Part shown: positions 46,261 through 56,743 of the stretch, piece after piece
How the letters are laid out: each line of letters opens with the position of its first letter
Numbering within the stretch: the stretch's first letter is position 1
Origin: Pseudomonas paralcaligenes
Lineage (GTDB): Bacteria; Pseudomonadota; Gammaproteobacteria; Pseudomonadales; Pseudomonadaceae
Direction: 5' to 3'
Assembly: GCF_019655855.1 (NCBI RefSeq)
Contig: NZ_BPFX01000029.1
Location: 62,001-126,000 of the forward strand
Length of the DNA stretch: 64,000 nucleotides
Position numbers and translations under genes: made by a program
The notes under the pieces: model-generated
The model's database searches: none
What the model was told of the DNA's origin: nothing
The model's input: the letters and a program-made list of their open reading frames with translations, nothing else

Positions 46261-47175
46261 TCAGGGACGCTCGTCCACCTCTTCGGCGACCGTCGGAGGA
46301 ATCAGGTCCTCGCTGGTCAGCTTCAGCCAGACCAGCACGGTCGCGCCGATGTAGACCGACGAGTAGGTACCCACCACCACGCCGACCAGCAGGGTCAGGG
46401 CGAAGTTGGCCAGGGTATCGCCGCCGAACACCAGCAGCGCGATGAGCGCCAGCGCGGTGGAGAAGGAGGTGGCGATGGTCCGCAGCAGGGTCTGGGTGAC
46501 CGAGATGTCGATGTTCTCGATCAGGTCGGCCTTGCGCAGGACGCGGAAGTTCTCGCGGATCCGGTCGTAGATGATGATCGTGTCGTTCAGCGAGTAGCCG
46601 ATCATCGCCAGCACCGCCGCCAGCACCGTCAGGTCGAAGGGAATCTGGAAGAAGGCCAGGATACCCAGGGTCAGCACGGTGTCGTGGAACAGCGAGGCGA
46701 CCGCGCCGACGCCGAACTTCCACTGGAAGCGGAAGGCCAGGTACAGCAGGATGCCGGCCAGCGCCAGCAGCATGGCCAGGCCGCCCTGGTCGCGCAGCTC
46801 CTCGCCCACCTGCGGGCCGACGAACTCGACGCGCTTGAGCTCGAACCGGCTGTCCGGGTCGATCTTCTGCAGCGCGCCTGCGACCTGCTGGCCGAGCTGC
46901 GGATCGTCACCGGCCAGGCGCACCAGCACGTCGGTGGTGGCACCGAAGCTCTGCACGACCGCGTCGGAGTATCCTGCCTCGCCCAGCTCGCGCTTGATGA
47001 GTTCCAGATCGGCCGGCTTCTCGTATTGCAGCTCGATCAGGGTGCCGCCAGTGAAGTCCAGACCGAAGTTGAGGCCCTTGGCGAACAGGGCGCCGAAGCC
47101 GATGAGGGTCAGCAGCACGGTGATGGCGAACGCGATGTTGCGGATCGCCATGAAACGGATGGTGTTCTTGATCAT
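46261..47175 (-). CDS. secF: Protein translocase subunit SecF
   Basis: A 304-residue inner-membrane subunit that with SecD and YajC uses the proton gradient to complete protein export. Six membrane helices, a periplasmic P1-type domain after helix 1 containing GLDFTGGTLIEL (near residue 34), and the family motif ATVLAMIGYSLNDTIIIYDRIREN near 195-215 (quoted here in part as GYSLNDTIIIYDR). The ATG at 47175 is used; one two codons upstream is possible. Confidence 0.97.
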   Translation of the reverse strand: MIKNTIRFMAIRNIAFAITVLLTLIGFGALFAKGLNFGLDFTGGTLIELQYEKPADLELIKRELGEAGYSDAVVQSFGATTDVLVRLAGDDPQLGQQVAGALQKIDPDSRFELKRVEFVGPQVGEELRDQGGLAMLLALAGILLYLAFRFQWKFGVGAVASLFHDTVLTLGILAFFQIPFDLTVLAAVLAMIGYSLNDTIIIYDRIRENFRVLRKADLIENIDISVTQTLLRTIATSFSTALALIALLVFGGDTLANFALTLLVGVVVGTYSSVYIGATVLVWLKLTSEDLIPPTVAEEVDERP

Positions 47176-47184
47176 GGCCATTCC

Positions 47185-49053
47185 TCAGATCCACAGCTTC
47201 TTCATGTTACGGCCACCGAAGATCAGGTTGACCATGCCGCGGGTGAACATGATCGCCGTGAACATCGAGGTCAGGATGCCCAGCGACATGGTGACTGCGA
47301 AGCCCTTGACCGGCCCCGTGCCGAGGGCGAACAGGATGCCGCCGACCAGCAGGGTGGTGAGGTTACTGTCGATGATCGCCGAATAGGCGCGGTCGAAGCC
47401 CTCGTGGATGGCCCGCTGCACCGCCATGCCGTTGTTCAGCTCCTCGCGTATCCGCGAGTAGATCAGCACGTTGGCGTCGACCGCCATGCCCAGCGTCAGC
47501 ACGATACCGGCGATGCCGGGCAGCGTCAGCGTCGCGCCGATCACCGACATCAGGCCGACCAGCAACACCAGGTTGAAGGCTAGCGCCACGGTGGCCAGGA
47601 TCCCGAAGAACTTGTAGATCAGGATCACGAAGATCGACACGAAGACCAGCGCCCACCAGGTGGAGTCGATGCCCTTGGCGATGTTCTCGGCACCCAGGCT
47701 CGGGCCGATGGTGCGTTCCTCGGCGAAGTACATCGGCGCCGCCAGACCGCCCGCGCGGAGCAGCAGGGCCAGCTCGGAGGATTCGCCCTTGCCGTCCAGG
47801 CCGGTGATGCGGAACTGGCTGCCCAGCGCCGACTGGATGGTGGCCAGGCTGATGATCTTCTTCTCTTCCTTGAAGGAGGAGACGGCCACTTCCTTCTCGA
47901 CGCCGTCGACCATCTGCTTGACGTACTGGGTCACCGGCTTCTGCTCGATGAAGATCACCGCCATGCTGCGGCCCACGTTGTTGCGGGTGGCGCGGTTCAT
48001 CAGCTCGCCGCCGTGGCCGTCCAGGCGAATGTTGACCTGGGGCCGGCCGTTCTCGTCGTAGCTGGCCTGAGCGTCGGTGACCTGGTCACCGGTGATGATC
48101 AGGCTGCGCTCCAGCAGCACGGCCGGGCGGCCGGACTCGCGGAACTCGAAGGGCTCGGTGGTGGCGCGCGGCGCCTCGGACTCGGCCTGCAGGCGGAATT
48201 CCAGGTTGGCGGTCTTGCCGAGGATGCGCTTGGCTTCGGCGGTGTCCTGCACGCCCGGCAGCTCGACCACGATGCGGTTGGCGCCCTGGCGCTGCACCAG
48301 CGGCTCGGCCACGCCCAGCTCGTTGACCCGGTTGCGCACGGTAGTCAGGTTCTGCTTGATCGAGTATTCGCGGATTTCCGCGCGCTTGGCCTCGCTCAGC
48401 GGCAGGCGCAGCACCGACAAACCGTTGCGCTCGGCGGTGGTCAGGTCGAAGTCGTTGAAGTTCTTGGTGATCAGGCCACGGGCCTTCTCCAGCGACTCGC
48501 TGTCGGAGAAGCCCAGCTGGATGGCGCCGTCCTGCTGCGGCAGGCTGCGGTAGCGCACGCGCTCCTTGCGCAGCAGGCTCTTGATCTCGCTCTCGTAGAC
48601 CTTGAGGCGGGCGTCCATGGCCTTGTCCATGTCCACCTCCAGCAGGAAGTGCACGCCGCCGGACAGGTCGAGGCCCAGCTTCATCGGGCCGGCGCCGAGG
48701 CTGCGCAGCCACTGGGGCGTGGTTGGGGCCAGGTTCAGCGCCACCACGTAATCGTCACCGAGGGAGCGGCGCACCAGCTCCTTGGCCGGCAGCTGGTCGC
48801 CGAGCTTGAACAGGCGGATCAGGCCGCCCTTGCCCTGGCCGGTCAGGCTCGCATCCTTGACCTTGATGCCCGCTTCTTCGAGCGCCTTGCCGACGCGGTC
48901 GAGGTCGGCCTGGCCGATCTCCAGCGCGGAGCTGGCGCCGCTGATCTGGATGGCCGGGTCATCCGGGTACAGATTGGGCGCGGAATAGATTAAGCCGACG
49001 GCCAGTACGGCCAGGATCAGCAGGTACTTCCACAGAGGATATTTGTTGAGCAT
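47185..49053 (-). CDS. secD: Protein translocase subunit SecD
   Basis: A 622-residue inner-membrane subunit, six helices with a large periplasmic region between helices 1 and 2 (about residues 30-445). DLSGGVHFLLEVD (near 129) and GMAVDANVLIYSRIREEL (near 520) are SecD motifs. secF starts ten bases after its stop. A nine-base-pair hairpin stands in the gap before it (49072-49094). Confidence 0.98.
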   Translation of the reverse strand: MLNKYPLWKYLLILAVLAVGLIYSAPNLYPDDPAIQISGASSALEIGQADLDRVGKALEEAGIKVKDASLTGQGKGGLIRLFKLGDQLPAKELVRRSLGDDYVVALNLAPTTPQWLRSLGAGPMKLGLDLSGGVHFLLEVDMDKAMDARLKVYESEIKSLLRKERVRYRSLPQQDGAIQLGFSDSESLEKARGLITKNFNDFDLTTAERNGLSVLRLPLSEAKRAEIREYSIKQNLTTVRNRVNELGVAEPLVQRQGANRIVVELPGVQDTAEAKRILGKTANLEFRLQAESEAPRATTEPFEFRESGRPAVLLERSLIITGDQVTDAQASYDENGRPQVNIRLDGHGGELMNRATRNNVGRSMAVIFIEQKPVTQYVKQMVDGVEKEVAVSSFKEEKKIISLATIQSALGSQFRITGLDGKGESSELALLLRAGGLAAPMYFAEERTIGPSLGAENIAKGIDSTWWALVFVSIFVILIYKFFGILATVALAFNLVLLVGLMSVIGATLTLPGIAGIVLTLGMAVDANVLIYSRIREELNNGMAVQRAIHEGFDRAYSAIIDSNLTTLLVGGILFALGTGPVKGFAVTMSLGILTSMFTAIMFTRGMVNLIFGGRNMKKLWI

Positions 49054-49113
49054 GACGCCGCCCGTTATGACACGGGGCGCCTGAAGCGCCCCGTCGTGAC
49101 TGAAGATGAATCG

Positions 49114-49455
49114 TTAGATGGCTTTCAGGGTGCCCTTCGGCAGGGTCGCCGCGATGGCCTGCTTCTGGAACCTGAGCTCGACGTTGTCGGAAACCTCGAT
49201 CACCACGAAGTCGTCGGTCACCTTGGTGACCTTGCCGGCGATGCCGCCGCTGGTCACGACCTCGTCGCCCTTCTGCAGGCCGCCGAGCAGGGTCTTGTGC
49301 TCCTTGGCGCGCTTGGCCTGGGGACGCCAGATCATCAGATAGAAGATGACCAGGAAGCCAATCAGGAACACCCACTCGAAGCCGGTACCGGCGGGGCCGG
49401 CGGCAGCGGCCGGCGCGGCGGCGTCGGCATAGGCGGCGGGAATCAGAAAGCTCAT
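49114..49455 (-). CDS. yajC: Sec translocon accessory subunit YajC
   Basis: A 113-residue protein with one N-terminal membrane helix (about residues 24-46, preceded by an Ala-rich segment) and a cytoplasmic beta domain with GDEVVTSGGIAGKVTKV. It heads the yajC-secD-secF set. A 112-base gap separates it from tgt. Confidence 0.95.
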   Translation of the reverse strand: MSFLIPAAYADAAAPAAAAGPAGTGFEWVFLIGFLVIFYLMIWRPQAKRAKEHKTLLGGLQKGDEVVTSGGIAGKVTKVTDDFVVIEVSDNVELRFQKQAIAATLPKGTLKAI

Positions 49456-49567
49456 GGAAAACTCCTATTTCGAGGTCTTGAAACTGTTGTTGTCTGGTTG
49501 GCCGGCGGTTGTCGGCCATCGCGCATAGATGGAGGCGAAGCGGTGGATTTCAACCGCCCGGCCACTC

Positions 49568-51747
<2,180 letters not shown>

Positions 51748-51857
51748 GGGTCAGTCTCGCAGGGGGCGCAGAGCTTACCGGAAAGCGGGCCCGCGGGCCA
51801 CGCACCGGCCGACTGAAGGCGCTGCGCGGCTCGCCGGAACCCCGGCGCCCTGCGACC

Positions 51858-53615
51858 TCAATGCCCGTGCTTGTCCTGCTCCAGCGTCTCCAGCAGGGCG
51901 ATCTGCATCCGCGAATGCAGGCGGATCAGCCAGCGCCACAGCAGGGCGATGGCGCCGACCGCCACCAGGCCGATCACCACCAGCGCCTCGACGGTCGGCA
52001 GGATGCTGGCCGACAGCGCCATCAGCAGCAGCATGATCACCACCAGGGAGAACAGCGGGATCAGCTCGGCGATCACCTTGCGCACGCGCACCGTGTGCCG
52101 GCCGGCCTTCTCCGGGCGCACCGCCAGCTCGGCGAGCAGCATGGCCAGTGCCTTCAGCTTGCGGTAGGCGGCGACCAGGAACGGCAGCGACACCAGTAGC
52201 GCGCCACCCCACACCAGGGAGCGCTGGACGTTCTCCCCCTCGACCCAGGGCGCCAGGTAGCCCTCCAGGGTCGCGGCGAAGTAGCGGGCACCGAGGAAGA
52301 AGGCCACCACCAGGGCGATGTTGACGCCCACCTGCAGCAGGATGCGCCGGATCATGCTCATCAGCATGACGTTCTGGCCCTGCGGCTGGATGCTGCGCAG
52401 CCAGTCGCCGTACAGGTTGAAGATGCGCGCGATACGCTCCGGCATCACCCGTGCCAGGGTGTTGGAGAAGGGGTCGGCGGCGCGGATCAGGTAGGGCGTG
52501 GTCAGCGTGGTGATGGCCGACACGGCCACCGCCACCGGATAGAGGAAGTCGCTGGTGACCTGCAGGGTCATGCCCAGCGCGGCGATGATGAAGGAGAACT
52601 CGCCGATCTGCGACAGGCCCATGCCGACACGCAGCGAGGTGCGCCCGTCGTTGCCGGCGATGAAGGCGCCGAGGCCGCAGGACACTACCTTGCCGACGAT
52701 CACCGCCACCGTGATCACCAGGATCGGCACGGTGTACTCGATGAGGATATTCGGGTCGATCAGCAGGCCGATGGCGACGAAGAAGATCGCGCTGAACATG
52801 TCGCGCACCGGCTCGATCAGTCGCTCGATCTGCGGCAGCTGGCGCGACTCGGCCATGATCGCGCCGATCAGGAAGGCGCCCAGCACCATGCTGTACTCCA
52901 GCTTGACCACCAGCAGGCAGAAGCCGAAGCACAGACCCAGCACGGTGACCAGCAACATCTCGTTGCTCTCGAAGCGGGCGACGTAGGCGAGCAGGCGCGG
53001 CACCAGCAGGATGCCGATCACCAGCGCTACGATCATGAACAGCGACAGCTTGCCGACGGTGGCGAACACCTCGCCGGTCTCCACCGAACCGGTGACCGCG
53101 ATGCCGGACAGCAGGGCGATGATGCCGATGCCGAGGATGTCCTCGACGATCAGCACGCCGAAGATCAGCTGGGCGAAGCGCTCGTTCTTCAGCTTCAGGT
53201 CATTGAGCGCCTTGATGATGATGGTGGTCGAGGAGATCGCCAGGATGCCGCCGAGGAACAGCGAGTCCATCTTGCTCCAGCCGAAGTAGCTGCCGATCTC
53301 GTAGCCGATCCACAGCATCAGGCCGATCTCCAGCGACGCCGCGATGAAGGCGGTGGAGCCGACGCTGAACAGCTTGCGCAGACTGAATTCGAGGCCGAGG
53401 AAGAACATCAGGAAGATCACCCCCAGCTCGGCGAGGATCTTGATCGTTTCTTCTTCGTGGATCAGGCCGAAGGGCGGCGTGTGCGGGCCGATGAGGAAGC
53501 CGGCGAGGATGTAACCGAGCACCACGGGCTGGCGCATGCGATGGAACAGAATGGTGACCACGCCGGCGACCAGCATGATCACGGCCAGATCCTGGATGAA
53601 GCTTACGGCATGCAT
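51858..53615 (-). CDS. CPA2-family cation:proton antiporter, no RCK domain
   Basis: A 585-residue membrane protein. Residues 1-390 form the Na+/H+ exchanger fold with about 12 helices (VVLGYILAGFLIGPHT, LGVIFLMFFLGLEFS, GAFLIGAIMAES). In place of the TrkA-N/RCK nucleotide domain of KefB/KefC, the C-terminal 190 residues have further hydrophobic segments (near 430-450, 475-495, 530-575) and a His-containing tail. The start MHAVSFIQ at 53615 has GGGAGGG upstream; the frame is open 23 codons more. Probably exports K+ or Na+; the ion is not certain. Confidence 0.85.
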   Translation of the reverse strand: MHAVSFIQDLAVIMLVAGVVTILFHRMRQPVVLGYILAGFLIGPHTPPFGLIHEEETIKILAELGVIFLMFFLGLEFSLRKLFSVGSTAFIAASLEIGLMLWIGYEIGSYFGWSKMDSLFLGGILAISSTTIIIKALNDLKLKNERFAQLIFGVLIVEDILGIGIIALLSGIAVTGSVETGEVFATVGKLSLFMIVALVIGILLVPRLLAYVARFESNEMLLVTVLGLCFGFCLLVVKLEYSMVLGAFLIGAIMAESRQLPQIERLIEPVRDMFSAIFFVAIGLLIDPNILIEYTVPILVITVAVIVGKVVSCGLGAFIAGNDGRTSLRVGMGLSQIGEFSFIIAALGMTLQVTSDFLYPVAVAVSAITTLTTPYLIRAADPFSNTLARVMPERIARIFNLYGDWLRSIQPQGQNVMLMSMIRRILLQVGVNIALVVAFFLGARYFAATLEGYLAPWVEGENVQRSLVWGGALLVSLPFLVAAYRKLKALAMLLAELAVRPEKAGRHTVRVRKVIAELIPLFSLVVIMLLLMALSASILPTVEALVVIGLVAVGAIALLWRWLIRLHSRMQIALLETLEQDKHGH

Positions 53616-53763
53616 CGCGGCGTCCCTCCCCTGTGTAAGCGCCCCCGGCGCCACGTGCGCGGCCACCGCGAAAATAGATGTCAAAGCCTAACATCTTGAT
53701 TTACCGGACTTATCGATGCCGGTCCAGGATTTTGTAAGCTCAGATGGCAGAACCGAAGCGCAA

Positions 53764-53792
53764 TTGACCGCCCTCCGGCGCCTCCCTATACT
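53764..53792 (+). promoter_or_regulatory. Sigma-70 promoter of tRNA-Leu
   Basis: TTGACC (53764-53769) and TATACT (53787-53792) are separated by exactly 17 bases and end 13 bases before the mature tRNA. The intervening and following sequence is GC-rich, as at stringently controlled tRNA promoters. Confidence 0.85.
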
Positions 53793-53805
53793 GCGCGCCC
53801 ATCGT

Positions 53806-53890
53806 GCCTCGGTGGCGGAATCGGTAGACGCGGCGGATTCAAAATCCGTTTTCGAAAGAAGTGAGAGTTCGAGTCTCTCCCGGGGCACCA
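53806..53890 (+). tRNA. tRNA-Leu (anticodon CAA)
   Basis: An 85-base class II tRNA including the encoded CCA. The acceptor stem GCCTCGG pairs with CCGGGGC (one G-U), the anticodon loop is TTCAAAA giving CAA (reads UUG), the long variable arm is typical of leucine tRNAs, and GTTCGAGTC is the T arm. A strong promoter precedes and a hairpin follows. Confidence 0.97.
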
Positions 53891-53918
53891 CGATATCCCT
53901 CCCAAATTGCCTGCGAGG

Positions 53919-53943
53919 CCCCTGGAATCGCCTGTTCCAGGGG
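53919..53943 (+). terminator. Hairpin after tRNA-Leu
   Basis: CCCCTGGAA (53919-53927) pairs with TTCCAGGGG (53935-53943) around a 7-base loop. No strong T tract follows, so it may be a weak terminator or a processing structure. Confidence 0.55.
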
Positions 53944-54144
53944 GCTTGGCAAATGAGTTTGAGTTAGCGTAGAGTGGGTCAACTGTGTTTGCATGGGTCG
54001 CCTTGAATCGTGACCTGGTGCAGTAGATCCCAAGATCCGCTACATCCCGCTCGACTTCTCTTACTCTCTGCAACCAGTTCCAGCCCTCTCGCGCCTGAAA
54101 ATCCGGGAGGCTGTCATCAACTCTAGTTTCAAGGAAATAAGACA
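53944..54144 (+). promoter_or_regulatory. Leader region of the cold-shock gene
   Basis: About 200 bases without a gene lie between the tRNA hairpin and the Csp start. Cold-shock genes usually carry a long structured 5' leader that promotes translation in the cold. No clear promoter was found inside; AAGGAA is the ribosome binding site just before the start. Confidence 0.35.
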
Positions 54145-54357
54145 ATGTCGAATCGTCAAACCGGCACCGTCAAATGGTTCAACGACGAGAAGGGCTTCGG
54201 CTTCATCACCCCCGAGAGCGGTCCGGATCTGTTCGTGCACTTCCGCGCTATCGAAGGTAGTGGCTTCCGCAGCCTGAAAGAAGGCCAGAAAGTGACTTTC
54301 GAAGCCGTGCAAGGCCAGAAAGGCATGCAAGCCGACAAGGTCCAGGTTCTGGGCTAA
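54145..54357 (+). CDS. Cold-shock protein, CspA family
   Basis: A 70-residue single-domain OB-fold RNA chaperone. RNP1 is KGFGFIT (residues 16-22) and RNP2 is LFVHF (29-33). Pseudomonads carry several such genes (CapB/CspD-like); which one cannot be told. A strong terminator follows 20 bases later. Acts in the cytoplasm, melting RNA structure in cold or stationary phase. Confidence 0.96.
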   Translation: MSNRQTGTVKWFNDEKGFGFITPESGPDLFVHFRAIEGSGFRSLKEGQKVTFEAVQGQKGMQADKVQVLG

Positions 54358-54376
54358 TCGCTGCTGCTACGAAAGA

Positions 54377-54406
54377 GCCCCTGATGGCGACATCAGGGGC
54401 TTTTTT
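54377..54406 (+). terminator. Rho-independent terminator after the csp gene
   Basis: GCCCCTGATG (54377-54386) pairs with CATCAGGGGC (54391-54400) around GCGA and is followed by six T. Confidence 0.95.
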
Positions 54407-54481
54407 GTGCCCGGTGATTTTTGTGCCCGGCGGTTCCAGCCCGTACAATCCGGCGCGTTTCCCTTCCCTGTCGAGCTGTCC

Positions 54482-54979
54482 ATGCCCAAGCACATGCTGC
54501 GCCCCCAGGGCGACTTCCCCGTCGCCGGCCTGATCCGCCGCTTCGCTGCGATGTTCTACGACTTCCTGCTGTGCGTCGCGATGGTGATGGTGGTCGGCCT
54601 GATCTACCAGCAGGGCCTGCTGCGGATGATCTACGGCGGCGAACGGCTGATGGAGCTGTCCGAGATGGGCGCCCTGGACAACGACCCGCTGCTGGCCAGC
54701 CTGGTGCTGCTCAGCCTGTTCGGTTTCTTCGCCAAGTTCTGGACCCACAACGGTCAGACCCTCGGCATGCAGGCCTGGGGCCTGCGCATCCAGAACGCGG
54801 ACGGCTCGGCCATCAGTCTGTGGCAGGCGCTGCTGCGCTTCGTGGTTGCCATCGGCTCCTGGCTGTTCCTCGGCCTCGGCTTCCTCTGGGCCCTGTGGGA
54901 CAAGGAGAAGCGCAGCTGGCACGACATCTATTCGGAAAGCCGCGTGGTGCAGCTGCCCAAGGGTATTCACAAGAAATAG
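54482..54979 (+). CDS. RDD-family membrane protein
   Basis: A 165-residue protein with the RDD signature (here GLIRRFAAMFYDFLLC near residues 16-31) and about three to four membrane helices. The conserved GQTLGMQAWGLRI lies near 94-106. RDD proteins are of mostly unknown function, in some cases ion transport. The start ATG at 54482 was chosen because the ORF further upstream overlaps the terminator. A REP pair follows the stop. Confidence 0.88.
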   Translation: MPKHMLRPQGDFPVAGLIRRFAAMFYDFLLCVAMVMVVGLIYQQGLLRMIYGGERLMELSEMGALDNDPLLASLVLLSLFGFFAKFWTHNGQTLGMQAWGLRIQNADGSAISLWQALLRFVVAIGSWLFLGLGFLWALWDKEKRSWHDIYSESRVVQLPKGIHKK

Positions 54980-55045
54980 GTGCGGCCTTGGCTGCGAGCG
55001 GTTTTCGGGCTGGGAGAAAAAGCTCGCGGCCAAGGCCGCTCCCAC
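54980..55045. repeat. REP pair after the RDD gene
   Basis: Degenerate left arm GTGCGGCCTTGGCTGCGAGC and canonical right arm GCGGCCAAGGCCGCTCCCAC face each other. Confidence 0.75.
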
Positions 55046-55092
55046 GGGGCGGTCTGACCAGCCGATGTTCTCCGTGAACGGGTTGCAAACGT

Positions 55093-56016
55093 TCAGCCGG
55101 CAGCCAGCCCCGGTATCAGCACGTTGCTGACCAGCCAGGCGGTCGCCAGAGCGCCGATCAGGCAGACGATCGCGCCGCCGGCGGCCTGCCAGTAGAAGCG
55201 CCGCGCCAGTTCGTCCTCCCCGCTGTTGGAGAGGATGAAGGGATAGGACTCTCCCGGCCGGCTCAGCTGGTGATGCACCGGCGCCTCGCCGCGCGCCGCG
55301 TGGCGACGCTGGGCCTCGGCCCGCGCCGACTGGCGCATGCGCTCCCATTCCGAAGTGTCCAGCTGGCCGTCGCCGTTGACGTCGAAGCGCTGCAGCAGGC
55401 CGGCGAAGTCGCTCTTCCACTCGCGGATGACCTCGCCCTGCGCCTGGGTCAGGTCGAAGACCTCGGCGCCGCCCAGGGTGCGGAAATTGCCGATGGCGTA
55501 GAGAGGCTGGTCGGCGTGCAGACGCTCCTCGGTGTAGCGGTAGTGGCCGCTACCGCCGAGCAGCATGCCGAACAGCCCCAGGCTCGGCCCGTTGGGGTTG
55601 CCCATGGGCCGGCGCTCATTGCCGTACCAGGTTTCGCGGACGACCGGCCGCACCTCCGCGCCGCGCGGGTTGATCAGGCATTCGCCGGTGGCGTCGCGCA
55701 GGCGCAGCCAGGCCTCGCTGGTGCCGCTCTCGAGCACACGCCAGGAGCGGCGCTTGCCCTGCTCGCTGTATTCCTCGACCTTGAAGCGCCACCACAGGCA
55801 GGACGTGCCGGACAACGGCGCGCGCACCTCGCCTTCGTCATGGGCATGCAGCACACCGTAAAGCTCGACGTAACCCTGCGCCGCCGAGCGAATCTTCGAG
55901 GTCGGCGTGTTGAGCAGGAAGCGCGCCTCGGACAGGCGCCTGATGCACCACCAGCCGCCGCCGGCGCAAGTGCCGACGCTGAAGAACAGGCTGATCGCCA
56001 GCCCACCGACATCCAT
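55093..56016 (-). CDS. Membrane protein with GIDE-like domain and EF-hand
   Basis: A 307-residue protein with a hydrophobic N-terminal segment, a GIDE-like domain (about residues 30-195; GYVELYGVLHA, PLSGTSCLWWRFKVEEY) as in proteins labelled E3 ubiquitin ligase in bacteria, a canonical 12-residue EF-hand loop DVNGDGQLDTSE at 212-223, and a C-terminal membrane helix (about 278-302). No RING domain is seen. It follows the LemA gene by two bases, so the two are cotranscribed. Calcium binding is likely from the loop; the role is unknown. Confidence 0.8.
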   Translation of the reverse strand: MDVGGLAISLFFSVGTCAGGGWWCIRRLSEARFLLNTPTSKIRSAAQGYVELYGVLHAHDEGEVRAPLSGTSCLWWRFKVEEYSEQGKRRSWRVLESGTSEAWLRLRDATGECLINPRGAEVRPVVRETWYGNERRPMGNPNGPSLGLFGMLLGGSGHYRYTEERLHADQPLYAIGNFRTLGGAEVFDLTQAQGEVIREWKSDFAGLLQRFDVNGDGQLDTSEWERMRQSARAEAQRRHAARGEAPVHHQLSRPGESYPFILSNSGEDELARRFYWQAAGGAIVCLIGALATAWLVSNVLIPGLAAG

Positions 56017-56018
56017 GC

Positions 56019-56591
56019 TCAGTTGAACAGCGACTTGAGGTCGACGTCGGCCTTCTCTTCCTCGCTGAACTGCAGCAGTTCGGCTTCCTTGAAGGCGAAC
56101 AGGCGTGCCAGGATCACGTCGGGGAACTGCTCGATGCGCACGTTGTTCAGGTTGACCGCCTCGTTGTACAGCTCGCGGCGGTCGGCGATGGCGTTCTCCA
56201 GGCCGGAGATGCGCTGCTGCAGGTGCTGGAAGCTCTCGTTGGCCTTGAGGTCCGGGTAGTTCTCGGCCAGGGCGAACAGCTGACCCAGGCCGGCGCGCAG
56301 GGTGCTCTCGGCCTTACCCAGGGCGCCCACGTCATGCTGCTCGCGGGCACTGGCCACGGCGCTGCGGGCGGCCACCACCCGCTCCAGGGTGGTGCGCTCG
56401 TGCTGCATGTACTGCTTGCAGGTCTCCACCAGCTTGGGAAGCTCGTCGTGGCGCTGCTTGAGCAGCACGTCGATGTTCGACCAAGCCTTGCTCACCCCGT
56501 GCTTGAGGCGCACCAGGCCGTTGTAGAGGACCACCGCCCAGGCGGCGAGGAGGAACAGCACGACGAGTACGACGACGGCAGTGAGGCTCAT
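56019..56591 (-). CDS. LemA-family protein
   Basis: A 190-residue protein with one N-terminal membrane helix (residues 3-23), the LemA signature NGLVRLKHGVSKAWSNIDVLLKQR beginning near residue 24 (here quoted in part as VSKAWSNIDVLLKQR), and long coiled-coil helices. The start ATG at 56591 has AAGGAG eight bases upstream. Function of bacterial LemA is unclear. Genes of this family are often next to GIDE-domain or TPM-domain genes, as here. Confidence 0.92.
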   Translation of the reverse strand: MSLTAVVVLVVLFLLAAWAVVLYNGLVRLKHGVSKAWSNIDVLLKQRHDELPKLVETCKQYMQHERTTLERVVAARSAVASAREQHDVGALGKAESTLRAGLGQLFALAENYPDLKANESFQHLQQRISGLENAIADRRELYNEAVNLNNVRIEQFPDVILARLFAFKEAELLQFSEEEKADVDLKSLFN

Positions 56592-56673
56592 GGGCAACGC
56601 TCCTTGTGGACTGCCGGCATTCTAGCGACAGCGCGTCCCGCCTCTCAACGCAGCGCGGGAAAACGGCTTTGCA

Positions 56674-56692
56674 ATTAATGAAAATCTTTCGC
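56674..56692 (+). promoter_or_regulatory. Fur-box-like site before imelysin gene
   Basis: The 19 bases starting ATTAATGAAAATC match 13 of 19 positions of the Fur consensus, about 52 bases before the imelysin start. Confidence 0.6.
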
Positions 56693-56743
56693 ATCATTGG
56701 GCGGTTTTCCCGCCTTCCAACACTAGAAGCAAAGGACTCCGCC

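Noticed and set aside
53786..54145. A 119-codon minus-strand frame across the tRNA and cold-shock leader
   Set aside because: It overlaps a structurally complete tRNA and its promoter on the other strand and has no ribosome binding site or recognisable sequence.
55093..56016. E3 ubiquitin ligase
   Set aside because: Bacterial GIDE-domain proteins are given this label by similarity, but there is no RING domain and no ubiquitin system expected.
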